Source of the DNA: Antiaris toxicaria
Taxonomy: Eukaryota; Streptophyta; Magnoliopsida; Rosales; Moraceae
Assembly (NCBI GenBank): GCA_035233585.1
Contig: CP141154.1
Span: 64,572,501 to 64,636,500, forward strand
Direction of reading: 5' to 3'
DNA: 64,000 nt
Shown here in pieces: positions 33,701-45,488 of this stretch; position 1 is the first letter of the stretch; each line of letters begins with the position of its first letter. The notes beneath the pieces are model-generated. The model did no database searches, had not been told where the DNA came from, and was given only the letters and a program-made list of their open reading frames with translations. The position numbers and the translations under genes are program-made.

Positions 33701-35392
33701 TCTCTATGGAGCTCAATGTCAGATTTTCACTGATCACCAAAGTCTGAAGTATTTCTTCACGCAAAAGGAGCTCAATATGCGACAAAGATGATGGTTGGAA
33801 CTGGTGAAGGATTATGATTGTGAAATCTTATACCATCCAGGAAAGGCCAACCGTGTAGCGGATGCTTTAAGTAGAAAGTCTACCATATCGCACCAGCTAC
33901 CGATAAAAAGGCTTCCGAAGCCATTGCAACAAGAGATAAATTCCTTGAACTTGGAGCTGATATCTGGAAGATTAGCTGCACTCCAAGTGGAATCATCATT
34001 GTTTGAGGATATAAAGGAAGCTCAAAGACGAGACCCAACAATGACAAGTTCTCAAGAAGGAATTTCCAAGGATGGAATGATCCTTTATCAAGGAAGGATT
34101 AATGTTCCAGCTGATGAAGAACTTAGAAGACGGATCATGTCAGAAGATCATGAGACACCATATTTGGTTCATCCCAGAGCTAGTAAGATGTATCAGGACT
34201 TGAAATTACAGTTCTGGTGGAAAGAGATGAAGAATGATATAGTGAAATTCGTGAGTAGATGCATGACCTGTCAAAGAATCAAAGCGGAACATAAACATCC
34301 AACAGGAAGATTGGAACCTCTGGAGATTCCTGAATGGAAATGGGAACACATTATGATGGATTTTGTAATGGGACTCCCAAAAACCCGAGAAGGTTATGAT
34401 GCCATCTACGTTATTGTGGACAGATGACCAAGACGGCACGGTTCATAGCTGTCAAGATGACTTTTTCATTGGAAAAGTTTGCTCAGTTATATGTAACTCA
34501 TGTTGTCAGATTACATGGAGTACCAAAATCCATTGTATCAGATCGAGATGCACGGTTCACTTCAAATTTCTGGAAGTGTGTGCAAGAGGCCATGGGTATT
34601 GAATTGAGACTCAGTACGGCTTTTCATCCGCAAACAGACGGACAGTTGGAGCGGACCATTCAGACGTTAGAGGACATGCTTCGAGCTTGTGTAATGGATT
34701 TTACGGGAAATTGGAACGAGAAGTTACCATTAATTGAATTCTCGTACAATAATAGTTACCAAGCATCCATAAGGATGGCACCTTATGAGGCTTTGTATGG
34801 ACGGAAGTGCAAATCACCATTACACTGGTATGATTTGCGAGAGAAGCAGTTGCATAAGACGGATTTCATACAAGAGACTTCTGATGCAGTTGCTAGAATT
34901 CAACATCAAATGAAAATTGCGCAAAGTCGACAAAAGAGTTATGCAGACAAGAGACGAAGATCCTTGGAGTTTGATGAAGAAGACTTCGTGTTTCTCAAGG
35001 TATTGCCCATGAAGGGGATTATGCGTTTCGGTAAGAAGGGGAAGCTGAGTCCAAGATACATTGGACCTTATGAAATTATCGAACGCATTCGAAAGGTCGC
35101 TTATAGATTAGCGCTACCTTCTGAATTATCGACAGTGCATAATGTATTTCAGGTGTCGATGCTGAGAAAGTATATACCAGATCCGTCCCATGTGCTGAAG
35201 CATGAACCTGTTCAAATCCACGAGGATTTGACATACGAGGAACAACCTATTCGAGTACTAGCTCGTGAAGAGAAAGTACTGAGGAATAAAACAATCCCAC
35301 TAGTGAAGATTTTGTGGAAAAATCATAACCTTGAAGAAGCTACATGGGAACGAGAAGACGAGATGAGGAGTTTATACCCCCATTTGTTCTAA
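30753..35392 (+). pseudogene. G1 Gypsy chromovirus Gag-Pol polyprotein, inactivated
   Basis: One frame from ATG 30753. The Gag capsid (RPLEFVGSTNPLEAED, ARFWWDTVR) is followed by a CCHC zinc knuckle at 31818-31859 (CYECGKEGHYARNC) and a protease LFDSGTMHSFIS (about 32088-32123). RT follows with VIVFIDDILIYS (33090-33125), then RNase H IYSDASKVGLGAV (from 33534). The integrase has an HHCC finger (34150-34275) and a DDE core (about 34350-34650). A chromodomain at the end (about 35246-35389) has VLAREEKVLRNKTIPLVKIL and a WKNH...EATWE pattern. Stops: 30783, 30897, 31083, 31929, 32352, 33468, 33789. One base is missing near 34425, moving the rest to another frame. It is otherwise complete and Gag-Pol was a single frame, as usual for this group. 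The chromodomain is thought to guide integration to heterochromatin. Confidence 0.95.
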
Positions 35393-35414
35393 TTTTCCAG
35401 GATGAAAATTTTAT

Positions 35415-35427
35415 AAGGAGAGGTGAA
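35415..35427 (+). other. G1 polypurine tract
   Basis: aaggagaggtgaa immediately before the 3' LTR start at 35428. Confidence 0.85.
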
Positions 35428-38190
35428 TGTGACAACCGGGAAATTCAGGCAATTCTCGGACGAAAATGTACAAATGTATGTATATAACAATTTGTACTGT
35501 TTAAAGAGTGAAATAAATGTATTTATATTGTTTAGAATATATTAAAATGTTCTAACAATACTAACGAGTAAAAATTCAGTGTTGGAAAAATTCACTGAGT
35601 TGAAACGGGCGGAACGGCGCCAAAAATGGCATTGAAAACCCTAACCGGGACAATAAAAGACAGAAAACTTCCGAGATTGATTTTGATCAAACGGAAGCAA
35701 TTTAAATTGATCCGACTGCACAGGAGACCTCAGGAACCCGCCGGTACGATTTCAGGAAAATTTCGGCTCGAACCGGTATCGGTCAAAAAGTAGTCGAATC
35801 AATGTGAATAGTAAAAGTCAAAGTCAAAATTTACTTTGCATTTATGACATCATAAATCCATTTAATAAATGGAAGGAAAATGGTGGTTGGTAGCATTAAT
35901 GGCCAAGATTAAGTTGCTTTTTGATCTAAAGGCCAAGATTTAGCCAAAATTCCACCATTTTAATTTTTGAAAATTTTGGAAAGAATTAGGCTTGAAAGGT
36001 GTTGATTTTTGATTGGTTGGTAGCCAAATTAATTGGCTTTCTTTGTGTTAAGTTGGCAAAACTTTGAACAAAAGTGGCTGATACAATTTTGAAGCAAAAA
36101 CCAAAGAGAAAAAGTTCTAAGTGTTGCCTATGGTGGGTACGTGAGCAACCAAAGAGGAACCAAGTGAATCCTTCAATTTTTCTTCACAAAATTGGTGTCA
36201 AACCTTTCATTGAAGACAAAGGAAGCAAGTGAACAAGGTAACTCTCCTTGGTTTGAAACTTTTCTTGATTTTTCTTCAAGAAATCCATGTAATGAATAGT
36301 ACAAAGGATGGAAAAAATTTTGGTTGTTTTGATTGATTTGGTGCTTGGGTTTTGTTAAGGGTGTAATTAGGAGAAAAACCATGTATTTGGTTTAAAGAAA
36401 AACCAAATTTTGGTTTAAAGAAAAACCAAATTTTGGTTGGTTTTCCAAAGGTAAAACCGTGGGTTACCAAGAGTAGTCAATGAGAAATTGTTGTGGTTTA
36501 AGTGTTAACATGCTTTAAATCATATTTTGGTCTAATGTAAAGCATGATTTGTATGATGGAAAGCTTGAAAAAAAATTTGGTGTGAAATAACCCTAAAAGG
36601 CCATGGGTTAATCAAGGTTTGGAAAAGAAATTTTTGGCATGATTTACTTGATGTTTGGATGATTCAAATCATGCATTTTAGTGTGGAAATGATGGATTTG
36701 TGATTGAAAGCATGAAAAAAAAAAATTGTGTATGTTTCTCTTAATTTGGCCGTGGTTGTAAAGGTTAAAAACCCTAGGAATTGTGTTGAAAAATGCAATG
36801 AAATTGGCTTGAAAGTGTGTTAGAAAATGACATTGGAATAGCCTAAAATTTGGTTGAAAAATTGAAAAATTTTGGTTAGGTTTTGAGTGTAAAAACCAAG
36901 ACCAAAACTAAGGGCAAAATTGAAAAAAAAAATTTTGTGTAATGTGGTTCAAAATAAGAATTGAATTTTGTGAGCTTTTATGTAAAAGTTTGGAAAACTT
37001 TTACATAAAATAGGCTTGTGGTATAGTACGTGGTAGGTACATATGGTTCGAGGCGTACCTAACGCCGGTAGCCTTAAATTTACGCCGAAATGCTGCCGAA
37101 ATTTCGAAAACGGCATTTGGGGTAAAAAGAGAATTAAAAATAAAAGTTTAGGGTCGGGTCGGGAACCCGAGTCCCTAACGGAAAATTGAATAAGGAAAAC
37201 CTAAGGGGTGGTTCATGAATAGTAACCCGTCCCCATAAAAATGTAAAACGCGAGTGAAACTGAAAAACCGACCCCGAGGGGGGGCGTTTTTGGAAACGAA
37301 ATAAAAGTTTGAGTCGGGTACGGAAAATCCGAGCCTTGGAGACCCAGATCGGGAATGTCTAGATGAACGTTTTAAATACTAGTAAAACGTCCATTTGAGG
37401 CTCCGAAACGATAGAAAATCACTAAACCGACGTGAGGGTCGGAATAGTACTTCCCGAGGGTCGGGAAAGTGAAAAGTGGAAATAAAATAGAAACGAACCC
37501 GGTAATGATTAGGAAAGAGTCAGAAAAGTTCCTGAGAGCCAAAAATGCAGTCCGGATCGAGAAAATTCCGTCAAGGGCAAAATTGTAATTTTGCCAAAAT
37601 ATAGGGGCAAAATCGTAATTTTGTAAAAGTTGAGAAAAATGGGGAAAATGATAAATAAAGCCTAAAAAGTTAGAAATAGGTTTTATTTAAGCTTTTTAAA
37701 AAAAATGAAAGCTATAAATGGAAATAAAATTAACAGATAAGGTTTTTTCTGTAGGATCCAAAAATCGACCTACAAGGAGGGCGATCAAAGATCCAAGAGG
37801 GAAAAGGGGAAGAGACTGATAAGGTAAGTTCAGACATTTACCTGTCTGCAATATATAGCATTATTGTTGCTAACTTTGATATACTAATTATAAGTTAGGT
37901 GCATATGTGCTACGGGCACCATTATAGAATAGAGAGAGGCGAAATGTGCTACGGGCACTATAAGAATGGGACACATAATGGATTGTGCTTCGGGCACTAG
38001 AACGAGGTTAATGAAACTCACTCACCTAAAATTAAAATGTGAACCATTCCTAACTACGGGACAATATGAAGTCACCGGGTTAGAACTTAAAAAGTCGGTA
38101 ATGAAACCACTTTCTGGCGTACCAGCCTTCCGTACAGGGAGGTACTTTTGCCTTTGGGGCTATGAGATTAAGGCTGTGGAGGTCAGCACT
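35428..38190 (+). repeat. G1 3' LTR, left part
   Basis: Same start as the 5' LTR (tgtgacaaccgggaaattc) and close similarity throughout, with minor indels (for example an extra 'aaaccaaattttggtttaaag' type repeat near 36400-36425). It is interrupted at 38190 by G2, target duplication gcact. Confidence 0.95.
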
Positions 38191-41100
38191 TGTGGCGGCC
38201 CGCCCCTCGTAGAGATCATACGATACTATTACAATTGAGCTTATCGCTAACTGCGATAGATTGTACGCTCGTGGGTCGCCAGCTTATCTCACTCTCTTTT
38301 AAAATCATGTCGTTTTTGGGGAAATTTTTTTTTTTTTTTTTACATCATGTAAAACCTTTCACACTATTTACTTTGTTGGCAAGTACAAAGTAATATAAAT
38401 AATACAGTACTTTTGTAAAATATATATATAATTACAAAAGAACTGTTTCCCTTTTTTTCCCTTCACTTTAACGCTCAGCGGGAAGACTCTGGCAGTACCA
38501 TATCCCTCGCCCAGTTATCCCATTTGACACGCGTCATCCCGTCCGCATCCAGTCAAACAAGCTACTGAGTTGGTCGCTTACCTGCAACATTAGCAAAAAT
38601 GGTGAGCTACAGGCTCAGTAAGTTCAAACATGCCGGCTTATCTCACTCTCTTTTAAAATCATGTCGTTTTTGGGGAAATTTTTTTTTTTTTTTTTTACAT
38701 CATGTAAAACCTTTCACACTATTTACTTTGTTGGCAAGTACAAAGTAATATAAATAATACAGTACTTTTGTAAAATATATATATAATTACAAAAGAACTG
38801 TTTCCCTTTTTTTCCCTTCACTTTAACGCTCAACGGGAAGACTCTGGTAGTACCATATCCCTCGCCCAGTTATCCCATTTGACACGCGTCATCCCGTCCG
38901 CATCCAGTCAAACAAACTACTGAGCTGGTCGCTTACCTGCAACATTAGCAAAAATGGTGAGCTACAGGCTCAGTAAGTTCGAACATGCAAGAAATAAAAT
39001 TTCTATGAATAATACTATTTATCGTGAATAGTATAATTGACCACTATTCATACGTGAATAGTAACTTTGACCACTATTCATGATAAATAGTAAGTTTGAC
39101 CACGACACCGTGTCACATTGGTACATCTACCGCGATGTTAGTGCTCTCACTAAACTGTCTTATGCTCAATTATGGCACAGTTTCAGTTTTAGGTCATTAT
39201 CTTTGATTACGTTCTGGTTTTGAGCTCAGGTTGGCAGTACCATTTAAGTGCGCATGACTGGGAGCGGTACATTAGTGCTGACCTCCACAGCCTTAATCTC
39301 ATAGCCCCGAAGGCAAAATTGTACATGACTGGGAGCGGTACATCAGTGCTGACCTCCACAGCCTTATTCTCATAGCCCCGAAGGCAAAAGTACCTCCCTA
39401 TACGGAAGGCTGGTACACCAGAAAGTGGTTTCATTACCGACTTTTTAACATTCTAACCCGGTGACTTCATATTGCCCCGTGGTTAGGAATGGTTCACATT
39501 TTAATTTTAGGTGAGTGAGTTTCATTAACCTCGCTCTAGTGCCCGAAGCACAATTAACCATGTGTCCCATTCTTATAGTGCCCGTAGCACATTTCGTCTC
39601 TCTCTCTCTATTCTATCATAGTGCCTGTAGCACATATGTACCTAACTTATAGTTAGTACATCAAAGTTAGCAACAATAATGCTATATGTTGCGGACAGGT
39701 AAATGTCTGAACTTACCTTATCAGACTGTTCCCTTTCTCTCTCTTGGATCTTGAATCGCCTTCCTTGTAGGCCGATTTTGGGATCCTACAGACAAAACTA
39801 TGTCTGTTAATTTCTTTCCCATTTATAGCTTTTATTTTTCATTAAAAAGATTAAATAAAACCTATTTATAACTTTTTAGGTTTTATTTATTATTTTCACC
39901 ATTTTCCCCTAACTTTTGTAAAATTACGATTTTGCCCCAATATTTTGGCAAAATTACAGTTTTGCCCCTGACGGAATTTTATTGATCCAGACTGCATTTT
40001 TTTGCTCTCAGGAACTTTTCTGACTCTTTTCTAATCATTACCGGGTTCGTTTTTACTTTATTTCTACTTTTTGCTTTCCCGGCCCTCGGGAAACACTATT
40101 CCGACCCTTACGTCGGTTTAGCGATTTTCTATCGTTTTGGAGCCTCAAATGGACGTTTCACTAGTATTTAAAACGTTCATCTAGACTTTCCCGACCTAGG
40201 TCTCCGAGGCTCGGGTTTTCCGTTCCCGACTCGGACCTTTATTTCATTTCCAAAAACGCCTCCCCCCCTTGGGGTCGATTTTTCAATTTCACTCACGTTT
40301 TTCATTTTCAAGGGGACGGTTTACTATTCACGACCCACCCCTTAAATTTTTTTTTTCCTTATTCAATTTTTCCGTTAGGGACTCGGGTTTCCGTCCCGGC
40401 CCTAACTTTTATTTTAAATTCCTATTTTACCCCGAATGCCGTTTTTGAAATTTCGGCAGCATTTCGGCGTAATTTTAAGGCTTCCGGCGTTAGGTACGCC
40501 TCGAACCGTATGTACCTGCCATGTACTATACCACAAGCCTATTTTATGTAAAAGTTTTCCAAACTTTTACATAAAAACCCACAAAATTCCAATTCCACAT
40601 TATCACCCACATAACAAAATTTTTTTCACAATTTTACCCTTAATTTGGTTTCGGTTTTCACAACCAAACCAAACCAAATTTTGTCAAACTTTCACCACAC
40701 CTTAGGCCATTCAAATGTCACGTTTTTAACACATTTTCAAGCCCATTTTCTTTGCATTTTCAACCAATTTTCCTAGGGTTTTTACCCTTGTATAACCCAC
40801 GGCCAAAGAATGAAAACATGCCAAACAATTTTGTTTCATTCTTTCCATTATAAATTCATCATTTGCATATTGAAATGCATAATTCCAATCAACCAAATAC
40901 CACATAAAACCATGAAAATTTTTCTTCCAAACCATTATTAAACCCCACGGCCATTTAATGTAATTCACACCAAGAATTTTTTTAAGCTTTTCACCATGAC
41001 ATACAAGCTTTATTCTTCACCAATTTCAACTTTGAAAGCATGTTAGCAATTAACCACAAAGTTTTCTCATTGGTTACCTAAGGTAACCCATGGATTTTCC

Positions 41101-42104
41101 TTTGAAAAACCAACCAAAATTTGGTTTTTCTTTAAACAATTTGCATGATTTTCTTCCTTATTACATCCTTAACATAACCCAACATCAAATCCATGAAAAA
41201 CAACCAAAAATTTTCCATCTTTTTCTCACTATTCACCCACTGATTTCATGAAGAAAAACCATGAAAAATTAAGTGAAAAAGGGAGTTACCTTGGTCTAAT
41301 GCTTCCTTTGTCTTCTAGGAACACTTTGACACTCTTTTTGTAAAGAAATTTTGAAGAAAACTCTTGGTTCTCCTTGGGTGGCTCACGTAGACTCCATGGA
41401 AGACTTAGAAAAAAATTTTTTCTTTTGGTTTGGCATGAAACAAAGTCTCGACCACTTTGTTACAAAATTGTCGACTTAAGCATGAACGAAAGCCAATTAA
41501 TTTGGCTCTAAACCAATGAAATTTTGACACCTTTCATGCCTAATTCTTTCTCCATTTTTCAAAAATTAAAAAGGGTAAATTTTGGCCAAATCTTGGCCTT
41601 TAGATCAAAAGGTGATTAAATCCTAGCCATTAATGCCACCAACCACCTTATTTCTTTCATTTATTAATCTAGATTTATGATGTCATAAATGCAAAAGTGA
41701 AAGTTGACTTTGACTTTGACTATTCACATTAATTCGACTACTTTTTGACCGATGCCGGTTCGAGCCGAAATTTTCCTGAAATCGTCTCGGCGTGTTCCTG
41801 AGGTCTCCTGTGCAGTCGGATCAATTTAATCTGCTTCCGTTTGATCAAAATCAATCCCGGAAGTTTACCGTCTTTTATTGGCTCGGTTAGGGTTTTTAAT
41901 GCCGATTTTGGCACCGTTTCACCCGTTTCAACTCAGTGAATTTTTCCAACACTGAATTCTTACTCATCAGTATTGTTAGAACATTTTCACATATTCTAAA
42001 CAATATACATACATTTATTTCACTCTTTAAATAGTACAAATTGTTATATATATACAATTGTACATTTTTCATCCGAGAACTGCCTGAATTTCCCGGTTGT
42101 CACA
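38191..42104 (-). mobile_element. G2: inverted solo LTR of the G1 family
   Basis: It begins tgtggcggcccgccc and ends cccggttgtcaca, the reverse of the G1 LTR ends. Perfect gcact duplications flank it (38186-38190 and 42105-42109). There is no internal region, so it is a solo LTR left after recombination of an element's two LTRs. It is 3914 bp, longer than its relatives because 354 bp are tandemly duplicated. ORFs inside (for example 40436-40705) have no recognisable product. Confidence 0.93.
38278..38985. repeat. 354-bp tandem duplication in G2
   Basis: gcc-a/g-gcttatctcactctc starts at 38278 and 38632, and both copies run to a 'gttc.aacatgc' block. The copies differ by only a few bases (agttcaaac/agttcgaac, gttggtcgc/gctggtcgc), so the duplication is recent. 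Confidence 0.9.
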
Positions 42105-42902
42105 GCACTGATGTACCACTCCCAGTCATGTACAATTTTGCCTTCAGGGCTATGAGATTAAGGCTGTAGAGGTCAGCACTAATGTACCGCTCCCAGTCAT
42201 GCGCACTTAAATGGTACTACCAACCTGAGCTCAAAACCAGAACATAAGCAAAGATAATTACCTACAACTGAAACTATGCCATAATTGAGCATAAGACAGT
42301 TTCGTGAGGGTACTAACATCGCGGTAGATGTACTGTTGATATACTGTGTTGTGGTCAAACTTACTATTCATAATGAATAGTAGTCAAAGTACTATTCACG
42401 TATGAATAGTAGTCAATGATACTATTCACGATGAATAGTACTATTCATAGAAATTTTATTTCTTGCATGTTTGAACTTACTGAGCCTGTAGCTCACCATT
42501 TTTGCTAATGTTGCAGGTAAGCAACCAGCTCAGTAGCTTTGTTTGACTGGATGGTGGACGGGATAGCGTGTGTCAAATGGGATAAGTGGGTGAGGGATAT
42601 GGTCCTGCCAGAGTCTTTCCGCTGAGCGATAAAAGGGAAGAAAAAAAAAAGAAAACAGTTCTTTTGTAATTATATATTTTACGAAAGTACTGTATTATGT
42701 AAATTACTTTGTACTTGCCAACAAAGTAAATAGTGGGAAATGTTTTACATGATGTTAAAAAAAAAAAAAATTTCCCAAGAACGTCATGTTTTAAAGAGAG
42801 ATAGATTAGCCGGCGACCCATGAAAGTACAATCTATCACAGTTAGCGATAAAGCTTAACTGTAATAGTATTTTATGATCTCTACGAGGGGCGGGCCGCCA
42901 CA
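42105..42902 (+). repeat. G1 3' LTR, right part
   Basis: Begins with the second gcact of the G2 target duplication and ends gggccgccaca at 42902, followed by the cccac duplication of G1. It contains the second 70-bp unit, the actattca palindromes and the A-rich stretch also seen near 28820-28960. Confidence 0.94.
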
Positions 42903-43120
42903 CCCACACACTCAGCCATTCGGGAATTGGAGAATAGTAGAGAAGGCTAGTTGGTTGAAGCCTCCGGTCATTCTCCTCCTGCAGATTGGCGTCCTTGAGG
43001 TATGAGTTTTAATTGTTGATGGTTTATTGCATATGGCATGATGAGATATTTAACGATCTAAATATTTTTATTGTTCCGTTGTGCCACTCTGATACGTTTT
43101 TACCGATTTATTTTCCTACA
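42903..43120 (+). repeat. E3 3' LTR, right part
   Basis: Resumes the Copia LTR at cccacacactcagccatt after G1 and ends tcctaca at 43120, next to the ccacc duplication and E2 pol. Confidence 0.93.
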
Positions 43121-44080
43121 CCACCACTTTGCTTCGAGGCTTAAAGCCATTCATGTGACTTTCGTCCAAGAATTTCACGTGGGTCGTAACAATTACAACT
43201 ACTTTTTGTTCCTTCAGGTTATAGAATAAACCTCCCTTAGTTCGCTTAGGATACCCCTACAAACATGCACAATTCTATTCTTGATTCCAACTTCTTCGCA
43301 TCACCATCCAGTACATGTGCCAGGTAGCCCCATATTCTCATGTGTTCAAGGGAAGGCTTCCTGCCACGCCACAATTCATACGAAGTCCTAGGAATTGACT
43401 TGCTTGCAACCTGGTTCAGAATATAGCACGTCGTTTGTAATGCATATCCCCAAAATGATAACGGTAGCGTTGAATAACGCATCATGGACTGTACCATATC
43501 CAATAAGGTCCTATTTCTCCTTTCAGCTACACCATTCTATTGTGGAGTACCAAGTGTAGTCAGCTGGGATAATATCCCATTCTCTACAGGATGCCCTAGA
43601 AATTCGTCGAGGAGGTATTTGCCACCTTGATTAGATTGAAGTGTCTTTATGGATTTACCCAATTGCTTTTTCACTTCTGCATGATACTCTTTGAACTTAT
43701 CAAAGGTTTCGCTCTTGCGGTGCATCATGTACACATATTCATACCTCGAGTAATCGTCTATAAAGGAGACATAATACTCAAACCCTCCTCATGCTATGAT
43801 GTTCATGGGGCCACATACGTCGGTGTGCATAATTTCTAAGAGTTCCTGAACACTAGTACCCTTAGTTCCGAAAGACCTCTTAGTCATCTTACCCTCAAGA
43901 CAAGACTCACATAGAGAAAGACGTACCTCCTCTAGAGATTCTAGAGGACCGTCTTTCACCAACTTTTGAATCCTATCCTGATTAATATGACCAAGTCTTA
44001 AATGCCAAAGATACGCCTTGCTAGAGTGAGAAACTTTCAACCTTTTAGAGCTATCTATTAATTCGGTGTCAAGTAGTGAG
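43121..44080 (-). pseudogene. E2 Copia integrase region (broken)
   Basis: Minus-strand pol between the E3 and E4 insertions. In coding order: the end of the protease-integrase linker (RLKVSHSSKAYLWHLRLGHI), the HHCC finger (about 43910-44010), the DDE core with HTDVCGPMN (about 43800-43815) and YMMHRKSETF (near 43730), and the C-terminal part to ELCMFVG (near 43250). Breaks are a stop near 43789, where E1 also has one (E3 and E4 have an Arg codon), a frame change near 43535 and another near 43246. It joins the gag-protease piece at 54561 and the RT piece at 17999. Confidence 0.9.
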
Positions 44081-45423
44081 TGTTAGGAAATGCCCTAAGC
44101 ATTAGAGACATTTTGATGTATTTATTTTGAACTGGATAATAAAATTATATATATAGAGGTTATTCATTACATTGCTATCTGTCCTCATCTTATTTACATG
44201 TTAAAGTAAATGTAAGCAAATATGGCTCCCCGACTGCTTGTGTTAAACGGTTAGAACATTGCATGCAATGGACTTTTGTATGTGCGAAGACAATGTTCTA
44301 AAGTTAGCGGTCTAAACTATGGTCTGTAGTCTATAGGGTTAGACCGAGCATCTAACTCATGTTAAGACTATTATGTTGTCTAAAGCCTTGGAGGGGACGG
44401 TTTGTCTTGACTGTCTGGAGCTGGACTCCCAAGTAGAGACATAAATATGTTGCTTGGTGGTGACATATTAGACTGGGACTAAAGCGTGATTGATCTACGA
44501 AGTCCACTTTGAGTGGATCGATCTGCTTTTGACGTTCATTATGCAATAACCTTAATCCTAAGTAAAAGGATAGCTTCATGTATATGACTTGTGTACTTTG
44601 ATGTTCCAATGGCTAAAGCGTCTCAGAGGTAGTAAGCTTATAGACCGGTTCATTAGGTGCATGACTTGTATACGATGAAGGGTTCGTTTACAGATATTGG
44701 AATCATAGCTATAATGAGGAGTTAAGGGTATCCTCTTAAAGGCATTATACTGAATGTGAAAATGGACAAGGCCTTGGGTCGTCTACTGGGCGGATGACTT
44801 CTTATTCACATATGGTGAATAATCATTTTCTTTATTCGGTAGTATAATGGAACTTTAAGATAGCCTGATCAGTAGGATTAAACGGACTTTGGCCTAAGGC
44901 TGATCATGGATATCGTATAAGGGTTCTGCATACATGACAAGGTCATTGGATGATAGCTTTTCACAGGCTTACGTAATACGGTGTATAATTGGGAGTTCAG
45001 TTTTGAGGTTTATAGTGGTGTGACTCTGAAACTAATGATCATATGATTGAGTTGTTCGGTAAAAGAATGATGATTATATGGATTTGCGGGAGCCCGATTA
45101 TATATGTCCAATCAGTCCCTCTACTAGCTACACATAATTCCTTAACATTTGGCAAATTGATTTGTGTATGCTATTAGCTGGTTTATTATGCATGGATGGT
45201 GATGACACAGGATTAGGATGGTAGACAAGATTCTCTCCAGTTGGATTCAGATTTTGTTTTGGATAATAGAGTACACAATTATTTGAACTCCAAATAAAGT
45301 TGCCATGATTTTATTTGAGATTGGATTGGAGTTGTAGAAAATTATCCATGAGAACAAGAATTTGTAACATAACTGTTTTGTGGATTTTGAAATTTGAATT
45401 TTGAAATTTGAAATTTGAATTTT

Positions 45424-45488
<65 letters not shown>

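Larger units (their letters stand above)
25585..42902 (+). mobile_element. G1: Gypsy chromovirus inserted in the E3 3' LTR
   Basis: Perfect 5-bp target duplication cccac (25580-25584 and 42903-42907). The 5' LTR is 3500 bp and the 3' LTR about 3.55 kb once the nested G2 is removed; both start tgtgacaaccgggaaatt and end gggccgccaca. The internal region has four tandem primer binding sites, two gag-like frames, pol in Gypsy order (PR-RT-RNase H-INT), a chromodomain and a polypurine tract. The LTRs look very similar to each other, so G1 appears young relative to the Copia copies. The order and chromodomain indicate a chromovirus, probably Tekay/Del, from knowledge of that group. Confidence 0.95.
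18000..43120 (+). mobile_element. E3: Copia element inserted in E2, carrying G1
   Basis: It has a 5' LTR (18000-20458), a leader with a large deletion and gag-pol up to early RT (24414). A short inverted LTR piece (24415-24729) and a truncated 3' LTR (24731-25584 plus 42903-43120) complete it, the latter interrupted by Gypsy G1. Flanks are gcacc (17995-17999) and ccacc (43121-43125), a one-mismatch target duplication. Beyond 43125 the E2 pol sequence resumes exactly where it stopped (the KPRSKVVLEELSGE region). The rest of RT, RNase H and the polypurine tract are gone. Confidence 0.92.

Noticed and set aside
38190..38393. ORF crossing the G1/G2 boundary
   Set aside because: It spans an insertion junction and the tandem poly-T, with no conserved frame.
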